A DNA stretch of 49,174 nucleotides from Acidobacteriota bacterium (GTDB lineage Bacteria; Acidobacteriota; Thermoanaerobaculia; Multivoradales; JBCCEF01), in assembly GCA_039028635.1 (NCBI GenBank), contig JBCCHV010000051.1, forward strand, positions 1-49,174. Reading direction: 5' to 3'. The translations under genes were made by a program, and so were the position numbers. Positions 9,558-18,167 of the stretch are shown piece after piece. The notes under the pieces are model-generated. The model was given only the letters and a program-made list of their open reading frames with translations, searched no databases and had not been told where the DNA came from. The stretch's first letter is position 1. Each line of letters starts with the position of its first letter.

Positions 9558-10568
9558 CTACTCCTCCGGCCAGAGGCCCGCCTCCCGGTAGAAGCGAATC
9601 GCTCCAGGGTGGTAGGGGGTGCCGGTGTCGCGTTGCGCCGACCCCGGCCGGATGGCGCGGCCCACCGGGTGACGCTCGGCCACCTTGTCGCGCTGCTCCC
9701 AGAGAGTGCGCACGATCTGGTAGGCGGTCTCGTCGTCCATGTCGGCGGAAGCGATGAGGTGCATCGAACCGACGTCGAGGCCCTCGAAGTCGGTGCTCTG
9801 GCCGCGGTAGGTCTCGGCGGGAATGGTGGCCGCGGCGAAGAACGGATAGCCGGCGATCAGCTCATTGCGGCGCTCCGGCGTGAAGGGCAGGAAGTGAATC
9901 TCGCGCGAGGCCGCCGCTTGGGTGATCGACGGCGTCGGCACTCCGCCGCCGAGGACGGCGGCGTCGGCGGCACCGTCGGCCATCAGGTCGACGGCGCCAT
10001 TCTGGGTGGCGTTGAGGGGAGTGAAATCGTCGTAGGTCAGGCCGTGAGCCGCCAGAATCGGCTCGACGAAGTGCTCGAAGCCGGCGCCGGCAGGACCCAC
10101 CACCACGCGCTTGCCGCGCAGATCCTCGATCTGCTCGATTCCAGAGTCGCCGGGGGTGACGAAGAGGGCGACGTTGGGGGCCAGGGTCAACAGCGAGCGA
10201 ATCGGCATGGCCTCATCCCAACGGCCTTCGCCGCGCACCGCGAAATAGCTGATCGCGGCATTGGCGAGGGCCAGATCGAGCTCGCCGCGGGCCAGCCGAC
10301 GAATGTTCTCCTGAGTGCCCTTGGTGGCTTCGGCGGTCACCCGCCAGCCGGCGCCACCGTGCTCGGCGAGGACTTCCGCCAGCGCCCCTCCGACCACGAA
10401 GAAGGTGCCTCCGGGAGGTGCGGTTCCGACCGAAAGGAATCGCCGCTCGTCCGAGGCGGAAGCCTGCGAGCTTTCGTCCCCGGCGCCGCCACCACAAGCG
10501 ACCAAACCGCCGAGCAGGAACACCAGGGCGAGAGACAGAACGACACTACGAGGGATCCACCGCATCAT
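9558..10568 (-). CDS. TAXI-family TRAP transporter solute-binding lipoprotein
   Basis: A 336-aa receptor. The N terminus is a lipoprotein signal with lipobox LVAC (Cys about residue 25), so it is lipid-anchored rather than freely periplasmic. TAXI features are SVGTAPPGGTFFVVGGALAEVL, the TKGTQENIRRLARGELDLALANAAIS segment, and VVVGPAGAGFEHFVEPIL. TAXI receptors are reported to bind small dicarboxylates or amino acids such as glutamate; the ligand cannot be assigned here. It overlaps the upstream propeller gene by 4 bp and precedes the permease gene by 20 bp, forming one transport operon. Confidence 0.92.
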   Translation of the reverse strand: MMRWIPRSVVLSLALVFLLGGLVACGGGAGDESSQASASDERRFLSVGTAPPGGTFFVVGGALAEVLAEHGGAGWRVTAEATKGTQENIRRLARGELDLALANAAISYFAVRGEGRWDEAMPIRSLLTLAPNVALFVTPGDSGIEQIEDLRGKRVVVGPAGAGFEHFVEPILAAHGLTYDDFTPLNATQNGAVDLMADGAADAAVLGGGVPTPSITQAAASREIHFLPFTPERRNELIAGYPFFAAATIPAETYRGQSTDFEGLDVGSMHLIASADMDDETAYQIVRTLWEQRDKVAERHPVGRAIRPGSAQRDTGTPYHPGAIRFYREAGLWPEE

Positions 10569-12139
10569 GACTCACTCTCCTCCCGTGGAATCGGCGTGAC
10601 GGGAAGATCCCCCGCCGCGGTGAGGGGCAGCCGATAGCAAACCGCCTCACGGTTGTTGCGCACCAAGAGATACGGACCGGCGAGCGCCGGGTTGTTCCAG
10701 GTCTTGCCCGACAGGGCCTGCATCCGAGCCAGCTCCCGATGACCGGTGGGATCGGCGACCACCAGGACCACCTCGCCCTTCTCGGTGACGATCAACAGCA
10801 CGTCGCCCACCAGCAGGGTCTGGCCGTGGCCGTAGCGGCCACGCTTCCAGTGGCGCTCGCCGGTTTCCGGATCGAGGCTCACCAGGGTGCCGTCGTCGAG
10901 CCCGAAGATGGCACCGCGAGCGCTCACGATGGTGGTGAACTTGGCCTTCAGCCGGGGCGACTTCCAGAGCATCTCCGGCTGCCACTCGCCGTCCGCCGAG
11001 CGCCCGATGCGGTAGAGGCGACTGCCCTGGCCGTAGCCGGTCGACAGCAGCACCCGATCCGGCGGGAGCACCAAGGGCTGGGCGACGTTGGGCTGAGCCG
11101 GTGGCCACTCGACACTCCACAGGACGGTTCCGTCGGCCGGATCATGGGCCGTCATCGAGGCCTGATTGAAGGACAGGATCTGCTCCATCCCGGCGAGATT
11201 CACCCTCACCGGCGAGGAGTATCCGGCGCGGTCGTCGCCGCCGCTCCAGCGCAGCTCACCGGTGGCGGCATCGAGGGCCACCAGGGAGCGCCGGTTGGAG
11301 CCTCCAACACTCACCACCACCAGGTCGTCGACCACCAGCGGCGAGCCGGCGACGCCCCATTCCGGCAGCGGCGCCTGCAGCTCGGCGAAGAGATCGCGCG
11401 ACCACAGCAGCGAGCCATCGGCCAGTTGCAATGCGGTGACCCGGCCGGTGGCGCCGACGGTGAAGACCCGCCCGCCGGCGAGAGTCGGCGTCGCCCGTGG
11501 ACCGACCCCGGCGATCGGGCTGGCGTAGCGCGCCGCGTAGCCGTGGGACCAGACCTCCTCACCGCTCTCCAGCCGGTAAGCCACCACCCGCTCCTCGTCG
11601 TCGTGTTGCTCTTGGGTGACGGCCAGGCCATCGCCGACCGCGAAGGCCGACCAGCCCTCTCCCACCGGTCGCCGCCAGATCTCCTCCGGCGGCCGCGCCT
11701 GCCAGTCGGTGGCCAGAGCGACCTCGGTGACGGTGGCGTCGCGCCGCGGACCGAGGAATTGCGGGAAGCTGATCTCGCCGAGATCGCGCGGCGGCGGCAC
11801 CTCGAGACGTACCGTGGCGCGCTGCGAGTCGCCCCACTTCCAGTCGAGGATCGGCACCAGATCGCCGGTCACGCCGACCACCCGAACCGACGACACGATG
11901 AGGCCCACCGCCCCGACCAACACCAGCAGCGCCAGCAAACGACGGTACCAACGCCAGCCGGAGAGCAGAACCAGCCAGAGGATTCCCACCAACAGCGTCA
12001 GCAAGACCACCAGGCTGGTGGTCATCACTCGGTCTTGGCCGGTGCGTTCGCCGACGCCCCAGATCCACACCAGGGCCAGCGCCACCAGGATCAGGGTGGC
12101 CAGGGGAACAGCGCGGCGAAGGAAGGCGAGGATTTTCAT
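10565..12139 (-). CDS. Membrane-anchored PQQ-like beta-propeller protein
   Basis: A 524-aa protein. ATG 12139 is chosen because the first residues (MKILAFLRRAVPLATLILVA) begin the first of three transmembrane helices within residues 1-90; a further in-frame start at 12217 adds only unlikely charged sequence. Residues ~120-524 are a beta-propeller with blades such as LESGEEVWSHGYAARY, ADGSLLWSRDL and DAATGELRWSGGDD, facing the periplasm. It is translationally coupled (4-bp overlap) to the TAXI receptor gene. A role in presenting substrate or sensing for the transporter is only inferred from this linkage; quinone cofactor residues are not recognisable. Confidence 0.85.
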   Translation of the reverse strand: MKILAFLRRAVPLATLILVALALVWIWGVGERTGQDRVMTTSLVVLLTLLVGILWLVLLSGWRWYRRLLALLVLVGAVGLIVSSVRVVGVTGDLVPILDWKWGDSQRATVRLEVPPPRDLGEISFPQFLGPRRDATVTEVALATDWQARPPEEIWRRPVGEGWSAFAVGDGLAVTQEQHDDEERVVAYRLESGEEVWSHGYAARYASPIAGVGPRATPTLAGGRVFTVGATGRVTALQLADGSLLWSRDLFAELQAPLPEWGVAGSPLVVDDLVVVSVGGSNRRSLVALDAATGELRWSGGDDRAGYSSPVRVNLAGMEQILSFNQASMTAHDPADGTVLWSVEWPPAQPNVAQPLVLPPDRVLLSTGYGQGSRLYRIGRSADGEWQPEMLWKSPRLKAKFTTIVSARGAIFGLDDGTLVSLDPETGERHWKRGRYGHGQTLLVGDVLLIVTEKGEVVLVVADPTGHRELARMQALSGKTWNNPALAGPYLLVRNNREAVCYRLPLTAAGDLPVTPIPREESES

Positions 12140-12279
12140 GACCGGTCGACAGCGTTCGCCGCAAGGGTAGCGAATTCGCCCGCCGGTCGCCACGGCGTCG
12201 CGACGCGAGACCGGCATTCACGACCGAACCGCCGTTCCTCGACACCGATGAGCGGGGATTTTCGAGCTAGCATCGGTCC

Positions 12280-13329
12280 ATGCGCGGATTGATCTTTCAC
12301 GACGTCGAGTCGGTCGCCTATGAACGGCTGCCCGATCCCGCTCTCGAAGAGCCGACGGACGCCATCGTTCAGGTCGACCTGGCGGGCCTCTGCGGATCCG
12401 ACCTACACGTCTACCACGGCCGCGAGCGCGGCCTCGACACCGGCACCATTCTCGGCCATGAGCTTCTCGGCGAGATCGTCGCGGTGGGAGCGGAGGTGAG
12501 CCGGTTCCGAGTCGGGGACCGCGTGGTGAGCCCCTTCACCACCAGCTGCGGCGCCTGCTTCTACTGCCACCGCGGTCTCACCTGTCGCTGCGAACGAGGT
12601 CAGCTCTACGGCTGGGTGGAGGGCGGCCACGGGCTGCACGGCGCCCAGGCGGAGCTGGTGCGAGTGCCGCTGGCCGACTCCACCCTGGTGGCCGTCCCAC
12701 CGGAAGCGGACGACGACGTGGCCCTGTTCACCGGCGACATCCTGGCGACCGGCTTCTTCTGTGCCGAGCTCGCCGCCTTCGAGCCCGGCGCCGTCGTGGT
12801 GGTCCTGGGCTGCGGGCCGGTGGGGTTGATGGCGGCGGTGGCGGCCTGCGAGCTCGAGGCCGGCCGGGTCTTCGCCGTCGACGGCGTCGCCGGACGGCGC
12901 GAGCTGGCGGCGCGCCTCGGCGCCGAGCCCCTGCCCCTCGGAGAATCCACCCGCGACCTCGTCCTCGAGGCCACTGCCGGCCGCGGCGCCGACGCCGTCC
13001 TCGAAGCCGTCGGTAGCGCCGACGCCAGCCGTCTGGCGGTCGACCTGCTGCGTCCCGGTGGCACCCTCGCCGCGGTCGGCGTGCACAACGAGCCAACCTT
13101 CGCCTTCACCCCCGCCGAGGCCTACGACAAGAACCTCACTTTCCGCACCGGCCGCTGCCCGGCAAGGGCTTACATGGATCGCCTGGTACCGCTGGTGGCG
13201 GCGGGCAAGTACGAGCTGTCGGCGATCATCTCCCATCGCCTGCCGCTGGCCGAGGGGGCCGCCGCCTACGAGCTCTTCGCCTCCCGCGCCCCGGGCTGCA
13301 ACAAAATCCTGCTACGCCCCGGGGGGTGA
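12280..13329 (+). CDS. Zinc-dependent alcohol dehydrogenase family protein (MDR)
   Basis: A 349-aa medium-chain dehydrogenase/reductase. Catalytic zinc ligands Cys38 (in LCGSDLH), His60 and Glu61 (GHE) are present. The structural zinc lobe is SCGACFYCHRGLTCRC (Cys90, 93, 96 and 102 or 104). The Rossmann fold has VLGCGPVG at about residues 176-183. This set predicts NAD(P)-dependent oxidation of an alcohol or polyol; the best relatives are the threonine, sorbitol and glutathione-independent formaldehyde dehydrogenases, and I cannot choose between them. The gene stands alone on the plus strand, divergent from the TRAP operon and convergent, with a 10-bp gap, with the STN-barrel gene. Confidence 0.9.
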   Translation: MRGLIFHDVESVAYERLPDPALEEPTDAIVQVDLAGLCGSDLHVYHGRERGLDTGTILGHELLGEIVAVGAEVSRFRVGDRVVSPFTTSCGACFYCHRGLTCRCERGQLYGWVEGGHGLHGAQAELVRVPLADSTLVAVPPEADDDVALFTGDILATGFFCAELAAFEPGAVVVVLGCGPVGLMAAVAACELEAGRVFAVDGVAGRRELAARLGAEPLPLGESTRDLVLEATAGRGADAVLEAVGSADASRLAVDLLRPGGTLAAVGVHNEPTFAFTPAEAYDKNLTFRTGRCPARAYMDRLVPLVAAGKYELSAIISHRLPLAEGAAAYELFASRAPGCNKILLRPGG

Positions 13330-13339
13330 GTGCCGAAAG

Positions 13340-16300
13340 CTACTGACGCCGGCGGATGAAGACTCCGTAGCCGACCTCGCCTTCCTCACTGGCGATGGAA
13401 GAGACGATGTTGTAGCGGATCGACGGCCAGATATCGAGCTTGAAGGGACCGTTGATGAGAAATCGGAACTGCAGCCGCAGGCGGTGGTTTTCGCCTTCCG
13501 TGTCACGCGTCTCGTCGAGCCACTTGTAGCTGTTGTCGAGGCGCCAGTTGACCGGCGTCTTCCACAGGTGGGTGGCCCAGCCCAGGCTGACGACGGCCGC
13601 TTCGTCGGCCTCGGTGGGATAGCCGAAGCCGACCAGGCCGCGGCGCGAGGGATTGCCCTCCAGACGCGAGAAGTAGTCGAGGTTCCAACCCTTCCAGTAG
13701 CCGATGGCGCTGTTCAAGCTGCTGCCCTGACCGACCCTCCAGAACCCACCGAGGCTGGCGCGTGCCACCTGGTACTCGTCCTCCAGGGGCGCCGCGGCGT
13801 CGATCCCCCAGGGCTGCCAGTCGTCGCGCTCGGCGGCCTCGTAGCCGACCTCGGCGGTGAAATGACCCCAGCGGCGGGTGAGGGCGAGATCCAAGACCCG
13901 TTCTTGCGTCTCGTTGGGAAGCACGAACCGCGGGTCGGTGTCGTCGGTCCCGTCGAAGGACAGGTCCGTCAGCACCAGTGAGCTGGTGAGGGAGGTTCGC
14001 CGGCTCAACGGCATGGCGAGGCTGAGGGCGAGGGCGGACCGCTGTATCTCGAGGGAGCCGTCGAGCTCGCCGTCGGCGGTCGGGATCTTCAGGTTGCGGC
14101 GATCGGAAGAGTAGGGGACCTGCAGAAAGGCCGAGAAGGTCCAATCGTTGCGCAGGAAGTTTGGAATGCTCAGTCCGAGGTTGGCGTCTTCCAGGAAGAA
14201 GCCGATGAAGGCCTGGTAGCCACGGTCCAGGAAATCCTGATCGGAGATGGTGATGCCGGGATAGAAGTCGGAATCTTCGTCGTCCCCCAGCCCGAAGAGC
14301 GAAAGGTTGGTTCGGGTCGAGAAGGCATGGATATCCGCCAGGGAGCGATCTCCATAGTCCGCCGGCGGTGGACTGGCAGGCTCGGACGACGAAGCGGCCT
14401 CGGCTTGCCCTGCCGTTGAGGTGCCCGCAGGAGTCGCGGCCGCCGGTGCCGGCTCGGCCACCTCGAAGCCGGCCAGGTGACGATCACCGCCGCGGTCCTT
14501 GACCAGCCAGCGATGCCCCTCCGGCGGCGTCTCGACGTGGATCATGATGTCGCTGGCGTAGGCCTCTTGGACCACCTGCTCGATATCCGGCCGGTTGAAC
14601 TTGAAGTCTTCGCGCACGGTGTCCGTCTGCACCGTGAACATGCGGCCAAAGCTGCTGCTGGTGCGGGTGCCGCGGCGCCGGGTCCAGTCCCACCAGCACT
14701 GCCCGTCCTGGGCGATCCAACGATAGAAGTAGGTGCGATCCTGGCTGATGAAGCGGCCGTCGATGCCCCTCTGGATCGTCCTCAGGCGATGGTGGGCGTG
14801 ATTCTCTTGGTCCAGCCACACCACCCCACTGACGAAGCTGCCATCCTCGCGAGTGCTCGCCCGCAGCGGCCGGAAGCCGATCTTGTAGGTCGGCCGGCCA
14901 TCGATTTCCTCGTCGCCGAGATAGTCGTAGGCGTAGGTCTCGTCGAGCTCGACATCCAGAGGGTTGAGCTGCAGCAGGGCCTCGCTGCGGAACAGTCGCC
15001 CCTTGAGCAGCTTCTCCTCGGGATAGGGCACGCCATTGATGCTCAAGCGGAGGTGGTGATAGTCCGTCAGGCGGCCTTTTCGCTGGATGATGCGATGGGT
15101 CCAGGTGGTGCGGTCGGCGCCCGGAAAGTGCCCCATGCCGCTGAGGTATTCCATGACATCGAGGGACTCGAAGCGCTCGAGCTGACGCTCCCGGAAGACC
15201 TGGTTTTCGACCACCTCCTCGTAGGGATTGACGATGGGCGTGTCGCTCACCTCGACTCCCAGGGTGGTGGTCTTGGGGCCGAGAGGCTCGAGCTCGAAGA
15301 GGTACTGGTCGTACTGCCCGTCGACGGTCAGGGTCGAGCCCTTGCCGGTGCTCTCGAACTCGAATCCTGCCCCTCCCGGGAACACCAGCCTGGCCTCCAG
15401 GCGATCGGCCAGGGCGATCTCGATCTGCTCTCGCCCGGCGGCGTAGAGCGCCAGGAAGAGGTTGCCGGTTTCGGCCTTGAGAAAGAACCGCACCCGCTCC
15501 GAATCGATGCCGCGCACCGACGGCTGGGTGTCGAGGACGGCGATACCCGAGGCCTGAATCTCTTCGAGAAAGAGATGGTGAACCTCGCTCAGGCGCAGGT
15601 TTTCGAGGATCACCACCTCGTCTCCCCGAACCCCGGCCTCGAGCAGGTGACTCAAGACCGGCCGATGGCGAGCCGCGGCACGAGACCACAGGCGGGCCGT
15701 CGCATCGACCTCGGGTACCGCCGTCGACGACGAATCGTTGCGGACGTAGGAATCGACATAGGGCGCCAAGCCGAAGCTCACCAGCCGTGCCACCGCCGGG
15801 GCATCGCCCTCCAGCGCGACCTTCAGGTGGCTGGCGCCGGAGCGCGCTTCGAGAATGCGGTTCTTGAGCTCGAAGGCGGCCCCTTGCCAGTCGTCGATCT
15901 GCTGGCCGGCAATGCGAATGGCGAGGAAGCGGTGATGTCGAGGCACCGCGAACGGGGGTCCCGGAAAAGTGGCCTCCGAAACCTCTCCCTGCTCGACCCA
16001 GATCGGAAGCACTCCTTCGGCGCGCGGAATCCGGGAGGCGGCAGGAACCGTCGTCTGTCCCCGGCCGTCCCGCACCACCACCAGCACTCCGCGGCCACCG
16101 TCCTTGGCCAGCAGGTCGAAGGGCGCCAGAACCTGGTCGAGGAGATCCCGCGGCGTCGCCGCCGACAGAGGGCGAGCGATCTGCATGTCGTCGCGCACCA
16201 GGTCACTGCTGTAGACCACGTTGAGACCGTGATCGCGCAGATCGTGGAGGACATCGCGCAGCTGCCAGCAGAGATAGCGGCTGCCATCGAAGGACTCGGC

Positions 16301-16390
16301 GGCGACTGAGCCTGCCGTCAGGAGAACGGCCAGCATTGCCAGCGAACGCAGTGCGAGCCGCGAGGGGCGAGTGGTCACCGTGCAGGTCAT
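13340..16390 (-). CDS. Large exported protein: STN domain, central beta-sandwich region, C-terminal beta-barrel-like region
   Basis: A 1016-aa protein. ATG 16390 overlaps the FecR-like gene by 4 bp and opens a signal peptide cut near Ala31; the longer open frame to 17248 only shadows that gene. Residues ~40-110 (LRDVLHDLRDHGLNVVYSS, then DLLDQVLAPFDLLA) match the secretin/TonB short N-terminal (STN) fold. Residues ~110-390 are an unrecognised mixed region. Residues ~390-640 (YAYDYLGDEEIDGRPTYKIG, VSGVVWLDQENHAHHRLRTI) resemble a LolA-like sandwich. A Pro/Ala linker follows (about 660-700). The last ~290 residues alternate polar and aromatic residues like outer-membrane beta-strands. I see no TonB box or plug domain, and the last residue is Gln, not aromatic. 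Likely an outer-membrane signalling component; function unknown. Confidence 0.75.
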   Translation of the reverse strand: MTCTVTTRPSRLALRSLAMLAVLLTAGSVAAESFDGSRYLCWQLRDVLHDLRDHGLNVVYSSDLVRDDMQIARPLSAATPRDLLDQVLAPFDLLAKDGGRGVLVVVRDGRGQTTVPAASRIPRAEGVLPIWVEQGEVSEATFPGPPFAVPRHHRFLAIRIAGQQIDDWQGAAFELKNRILEARSGASHLKVALEGDAPAVARLVSFGLAPYVDSYVRNDSSSTAVPEVDATARLWSRAAARHRPVLSHLLEAGVRGDEVVILENLRLSEVHHLFLEEIQASGIAVLDTQPSVRGIDSERVRFFLKAETGNLFLALYAAGREQIEIALADRLEARLVFPGGAGFEFESTGKGSTLTVDGQYDQYLFELEPLGPKTTTLGVEVSDTPIVNPYEEVVENQVFRERQLERFESLDVMEYLSGMGHFPGADRTTWTHRIIQRKGRLTDYHHLRLSINGVPYPEEKLLKGRLFRSEALLQLNPLDVELDETYAYDYLGDEEIDGRPTYKIGFRPLRASTREDGSFVSGVVWLDQENHAHHRLRTIQRGIDGRFISQDRTYFYRWIAQDGQCWWDWTRRRGTRTSSSFGRMFTVQTDTVREDFKFNRPDIEQVVQEAYASDIMIHVETPPEGHRWLVKDRGGDRHLAGFEVAEPAPAAATPAGTSTAGQAEAASSSEPASPPPADYGDRSLADIHAFSTRTNLSLFGLGDDEDSDFYPGITISDQDFLDRGYQAFIGFFLEDANLGLSIPNFLRNDWTFSAFLQVPYSSDRRNLKIPTADGELDGSLEIQRSALALSLAMPLSRRTSLTSSLVLTDLSFDGTDDTDPRFVLPNETQERVLDLALTRRWGHFTAEVGYEAAERDDWQPWGIDAAAPLEDEYQVARASLGGFWRVGQGSSLNSAIGYWKGWNLDYFSRLEGNPSRRGLVGFGYPTEADEAAVVSLGWATHLWKTPVNWRLDNSYKWLDETRDTEGENHRLRLQFRFLINGPFKLDIWPSIRYNIVSSIASEEGEVGYGVFIRRRQ

Positions 16391-17376
16391 CGGACGCCTC
16401 CCTCTTCGATCCGCACCACGCCATCGGTCCGCTGGTGCGAGAGACCACTGGATTGGAGAATCACCGGCAGAGCGACATCCGGAGTCAGGCCGCGCAGATC
16501 CCCGTGCAGAGTGATCTCGCGGGCGCGCCGCTCGAGGCCAGGATCGGCGTACTCGAGACGCCAGCCGGTCTCGCGACTCGCCCAGTCGAGGAACTCGCGC
16601 AGCTTGCGACCCTCGAGGTCGAAGCGCGGCGCGATCTCCAGGTTCCAGCTCCAAGGCGCGCCATGAAGGGCGATGGCAGCACGCCGCACGGCGCCATCGC
16701 GCGCCAAGACCAACTCGTCGCCGACCCCGGCCTCGAGCCTCCGCCGGCCCTGCTCCACCCGCACCCGGCCCTCGCGCACCCGCACCCGCAGGGCGTCCTG
16801 GGCCAGCCGCACCTCGAACTGGGTTCCGAGGTTGCGCACCACGCCGAAGCCGGTATGGACCGCGAGCTCGTCGGCATCCACGCCGGCGGAGTCGAGATAG
16901 AGGGCACCACGCTCGAGGTGAAGCTCGCGATCGGAGCTCAGGCGGACGCGAGAATCGACATCCAGGCGCAGAGATTGACCACCGGCGAGGCGCAGGGCGG
17001 CGCGACCGGAAGGGGTCGTCGCCACCACCGCATCGGCCATCAGCTCTTCGCCGAAGCGCAGGGCCTCGCCGGCCACCGCCACCGATCCGCTCATCGCCTC
17101 CACCGTCGCCACGACGGTGGAAGAGGCGGTGCCCGGACGCCACGGTCCGCTGGCGATCCAAACGCCGACGATCGCCAACGCCAGGGCCGCGGCCGCCAAG
17201 GTGAGCTGCCAACGACGACGGCGACGGTGACGCAGCAGGCCGCGCCACTCCTCGCGCACCGCTCGGTGGACTCGCTGCCGAACCTCCGACGGCGCTTCCT
17301 CCGGCTGGGGCACGGCGCGCAGTAGCCGTGCGATCTGGTCCTGACCGGCACCGGCGCGACGTTTCTCACGGGTCAT
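16387..17376 (-). CDS. FecR-like transmembrane regulator with C-terminal STN-like domain
   Basis: A 329-aa protein. ATG 17376 follows a GAGGAGG Shine-Dalgarno and overlaps the sigma factor stop by 4 bp. Residues 1-55 are cytoplasmic and Arg-rich; a transmembrane helix spans ~57-76 (WQLTLAAAALALAIVGVWIA). The FecR domain (~95-215) has VEAMSGSVAVAG, AALRLAGGQSLRLDVDSRVR and GFGVVRNLGTQFEVRL. Residues ~240-329 (FDLEGRKLREFLDWASRETG, then ITLHGDLRGLTPDVALPVIL) form an STN-like module. FecR proteins relay an outer-membrane signal to a cognate ECF sigma factor; the gene order sigma factor, FecR, STN-barrel supports this. Confidence 0.85.
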   Translation of the reverse strand: MTREKRRAGAGQDQIARLLRAVPQPEEAPSEVRQRVHRAVREEWRGLLRHRRRRRWQLTLAAAALALAIVGVWIASGPWRPGTASSTVVATVEAMSGSVAVAGEALRFGEELMADAVVATTPSGRAALRLAGGQSLRLDVDSRVRLSSDRELHLERGALYLDSAGVDADELAVHTGFGVVRNLGTQFEVRLAQDALRVRVREGRVRVEQGRRRLEAGVGDELVLARDGAVRRAAIALHGAPWSWNLEIAPRFDLEGRKLREFLDWASRETGWRLEYADPGLERRAREITLHGDLRGLTPDVALPVILQSSGLSHQRTDGVVRIEEGGVR

Positions 17377-17993
17377 GGGGATGCCTCCTCGGCGAGGCCG
17401 AGCCTGCCCGGACCCAGGTCGCGGGCGGCGTTCAAGCTGTCGCGAAAAGCGCGGCGGGCCCGGGTCAGCAGCGACTCGGCAGCCTTGGGACCGACTCCCA
17501 GCCGTGCCGCGATCTCCCTCACCGAGCGATCCTGCATGTACTTCCAGGTCAATACCTGGCCGTAGCGCCGCGGCAGGCGATCGAGTACCGCCTGAACGAA
17601 GCGAGCGACCTCCCGCGCCTCGAGCCGAGCCTCGGGACCATCGCCCTCGGCGGCGATCAGTGACTCGAGGGCGGCCCGCACTTCGGGGAGATCTTCGATC
17701 AGCGGGTAAGCGGCGCGTCGTCGCGGCGCCGTGGCGCTGATCTCGCGACGGCAGAAGGTACACAGCCAACTGAAGAGGGGCGCTTCGCCACGGTAGGTAA
17801 CGAGCTTGGAGATGGCCCGGCAGAGGGACGCCTGAACGATCTCTTCGGCGAGATCGGCATCACCACCGAGCCGTGTCAGGGCGAAGCGATAGAGGCTGGG
17901 AAAGTAGTGTCCGAAGAACTCCTCGAAGGCAGGATCCTGGCCCGCGAGCATGCGCTGGACCAGAATCTTGTCGTCGAGATGGATCGTCGTCAT
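17373..17993 (-). CDS. ECF-type RNA polymerase sigma factor
   Basis: A 206-aa sigma factor from ATG 17993 (MTTIHLDDKILVQRMLAGQD). GTG 18017 is possible but its GAAGAG sequence would sit too close. Region 2 is FGHYFPSLYRFALTRLGGDA, then EEIVQASLCRA, then FSWLCTFCRREI. Region 4 is DRLPRRYGQVLTWKYMQDRS followed by VREIAARLGVGPKAAESLLT. It heads a three-gene translationally coupled operon with the FecR-like regulator and the STN-barrel protein, so it is likely controlled by cell-surface signalling. The CxxxC-like pair in WLCTFCRRE is unusual in this position but may be chance. Confidence 0.88.
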   Translation of the reverse strand: MTTIHLDDKILVQRMLAGQDPAFEEFFGHYFPSLYRFALTRLGGDADLAEEIVQASLCRAISKLVTYRGEAPLFSWLCTFCRREISATAPRRRAAYPLIEDLPEVRAALESLIAAEGDGPEARLEAREVARFVQAVLDRLPRRYGQVLTWKYMQDRSVREIAARLGVGPKAAESLLTRARRAFRDSLNAARDLGPGRLGLAEEASP

Positions 17994-18101
17994 CGCCGTC
18001 TTCAGCCTCGTGTTCACCCTCTTCGATCATAAGAGGGGCCGAGCCGGCGAAATCCTTCGCCGCCGCTGAAGGACGACCCACATTCCACTCAGCGCCGGAA
18101 A

Positions 18102-18131
18102 CAAAAAGAGCCCGGGGGCAAGCCCCCGGGC
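18102..18131 (-). terminator. Rho-independent terminator of the M23/propeller gene
   Basis: A 10-bp perfect GC stem (18110-18119 with 18122-18131) with a two-base AA loop lies 37 bp beyond the stop at 18168. Read on the minus strand it is followed by CTCTTTTTG, the expected T run. Confidence 0.8.
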
Positions 18132-18167
18132 GACCAGCTTCAGGAGGTTCGAGAAGGAATCCGTGGA

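Noticed and set aside
7405-9591. 728-aa open frame on the plus strand, rich in Gln, Gly, His, Arg
   Set aside because: Antisense shadow of the TRAP permease and DUF2911 genes; the composition is that of a GC-rich antisense frame and no motifs are seen.
16391-17248. N-terminal 286 residues of the long minus frame in front of the STN-barrel protein
   Set aside because: This is a shadow of the FecR gene; the true start at 16390 has a signal peptide and a 4-bp overlap.
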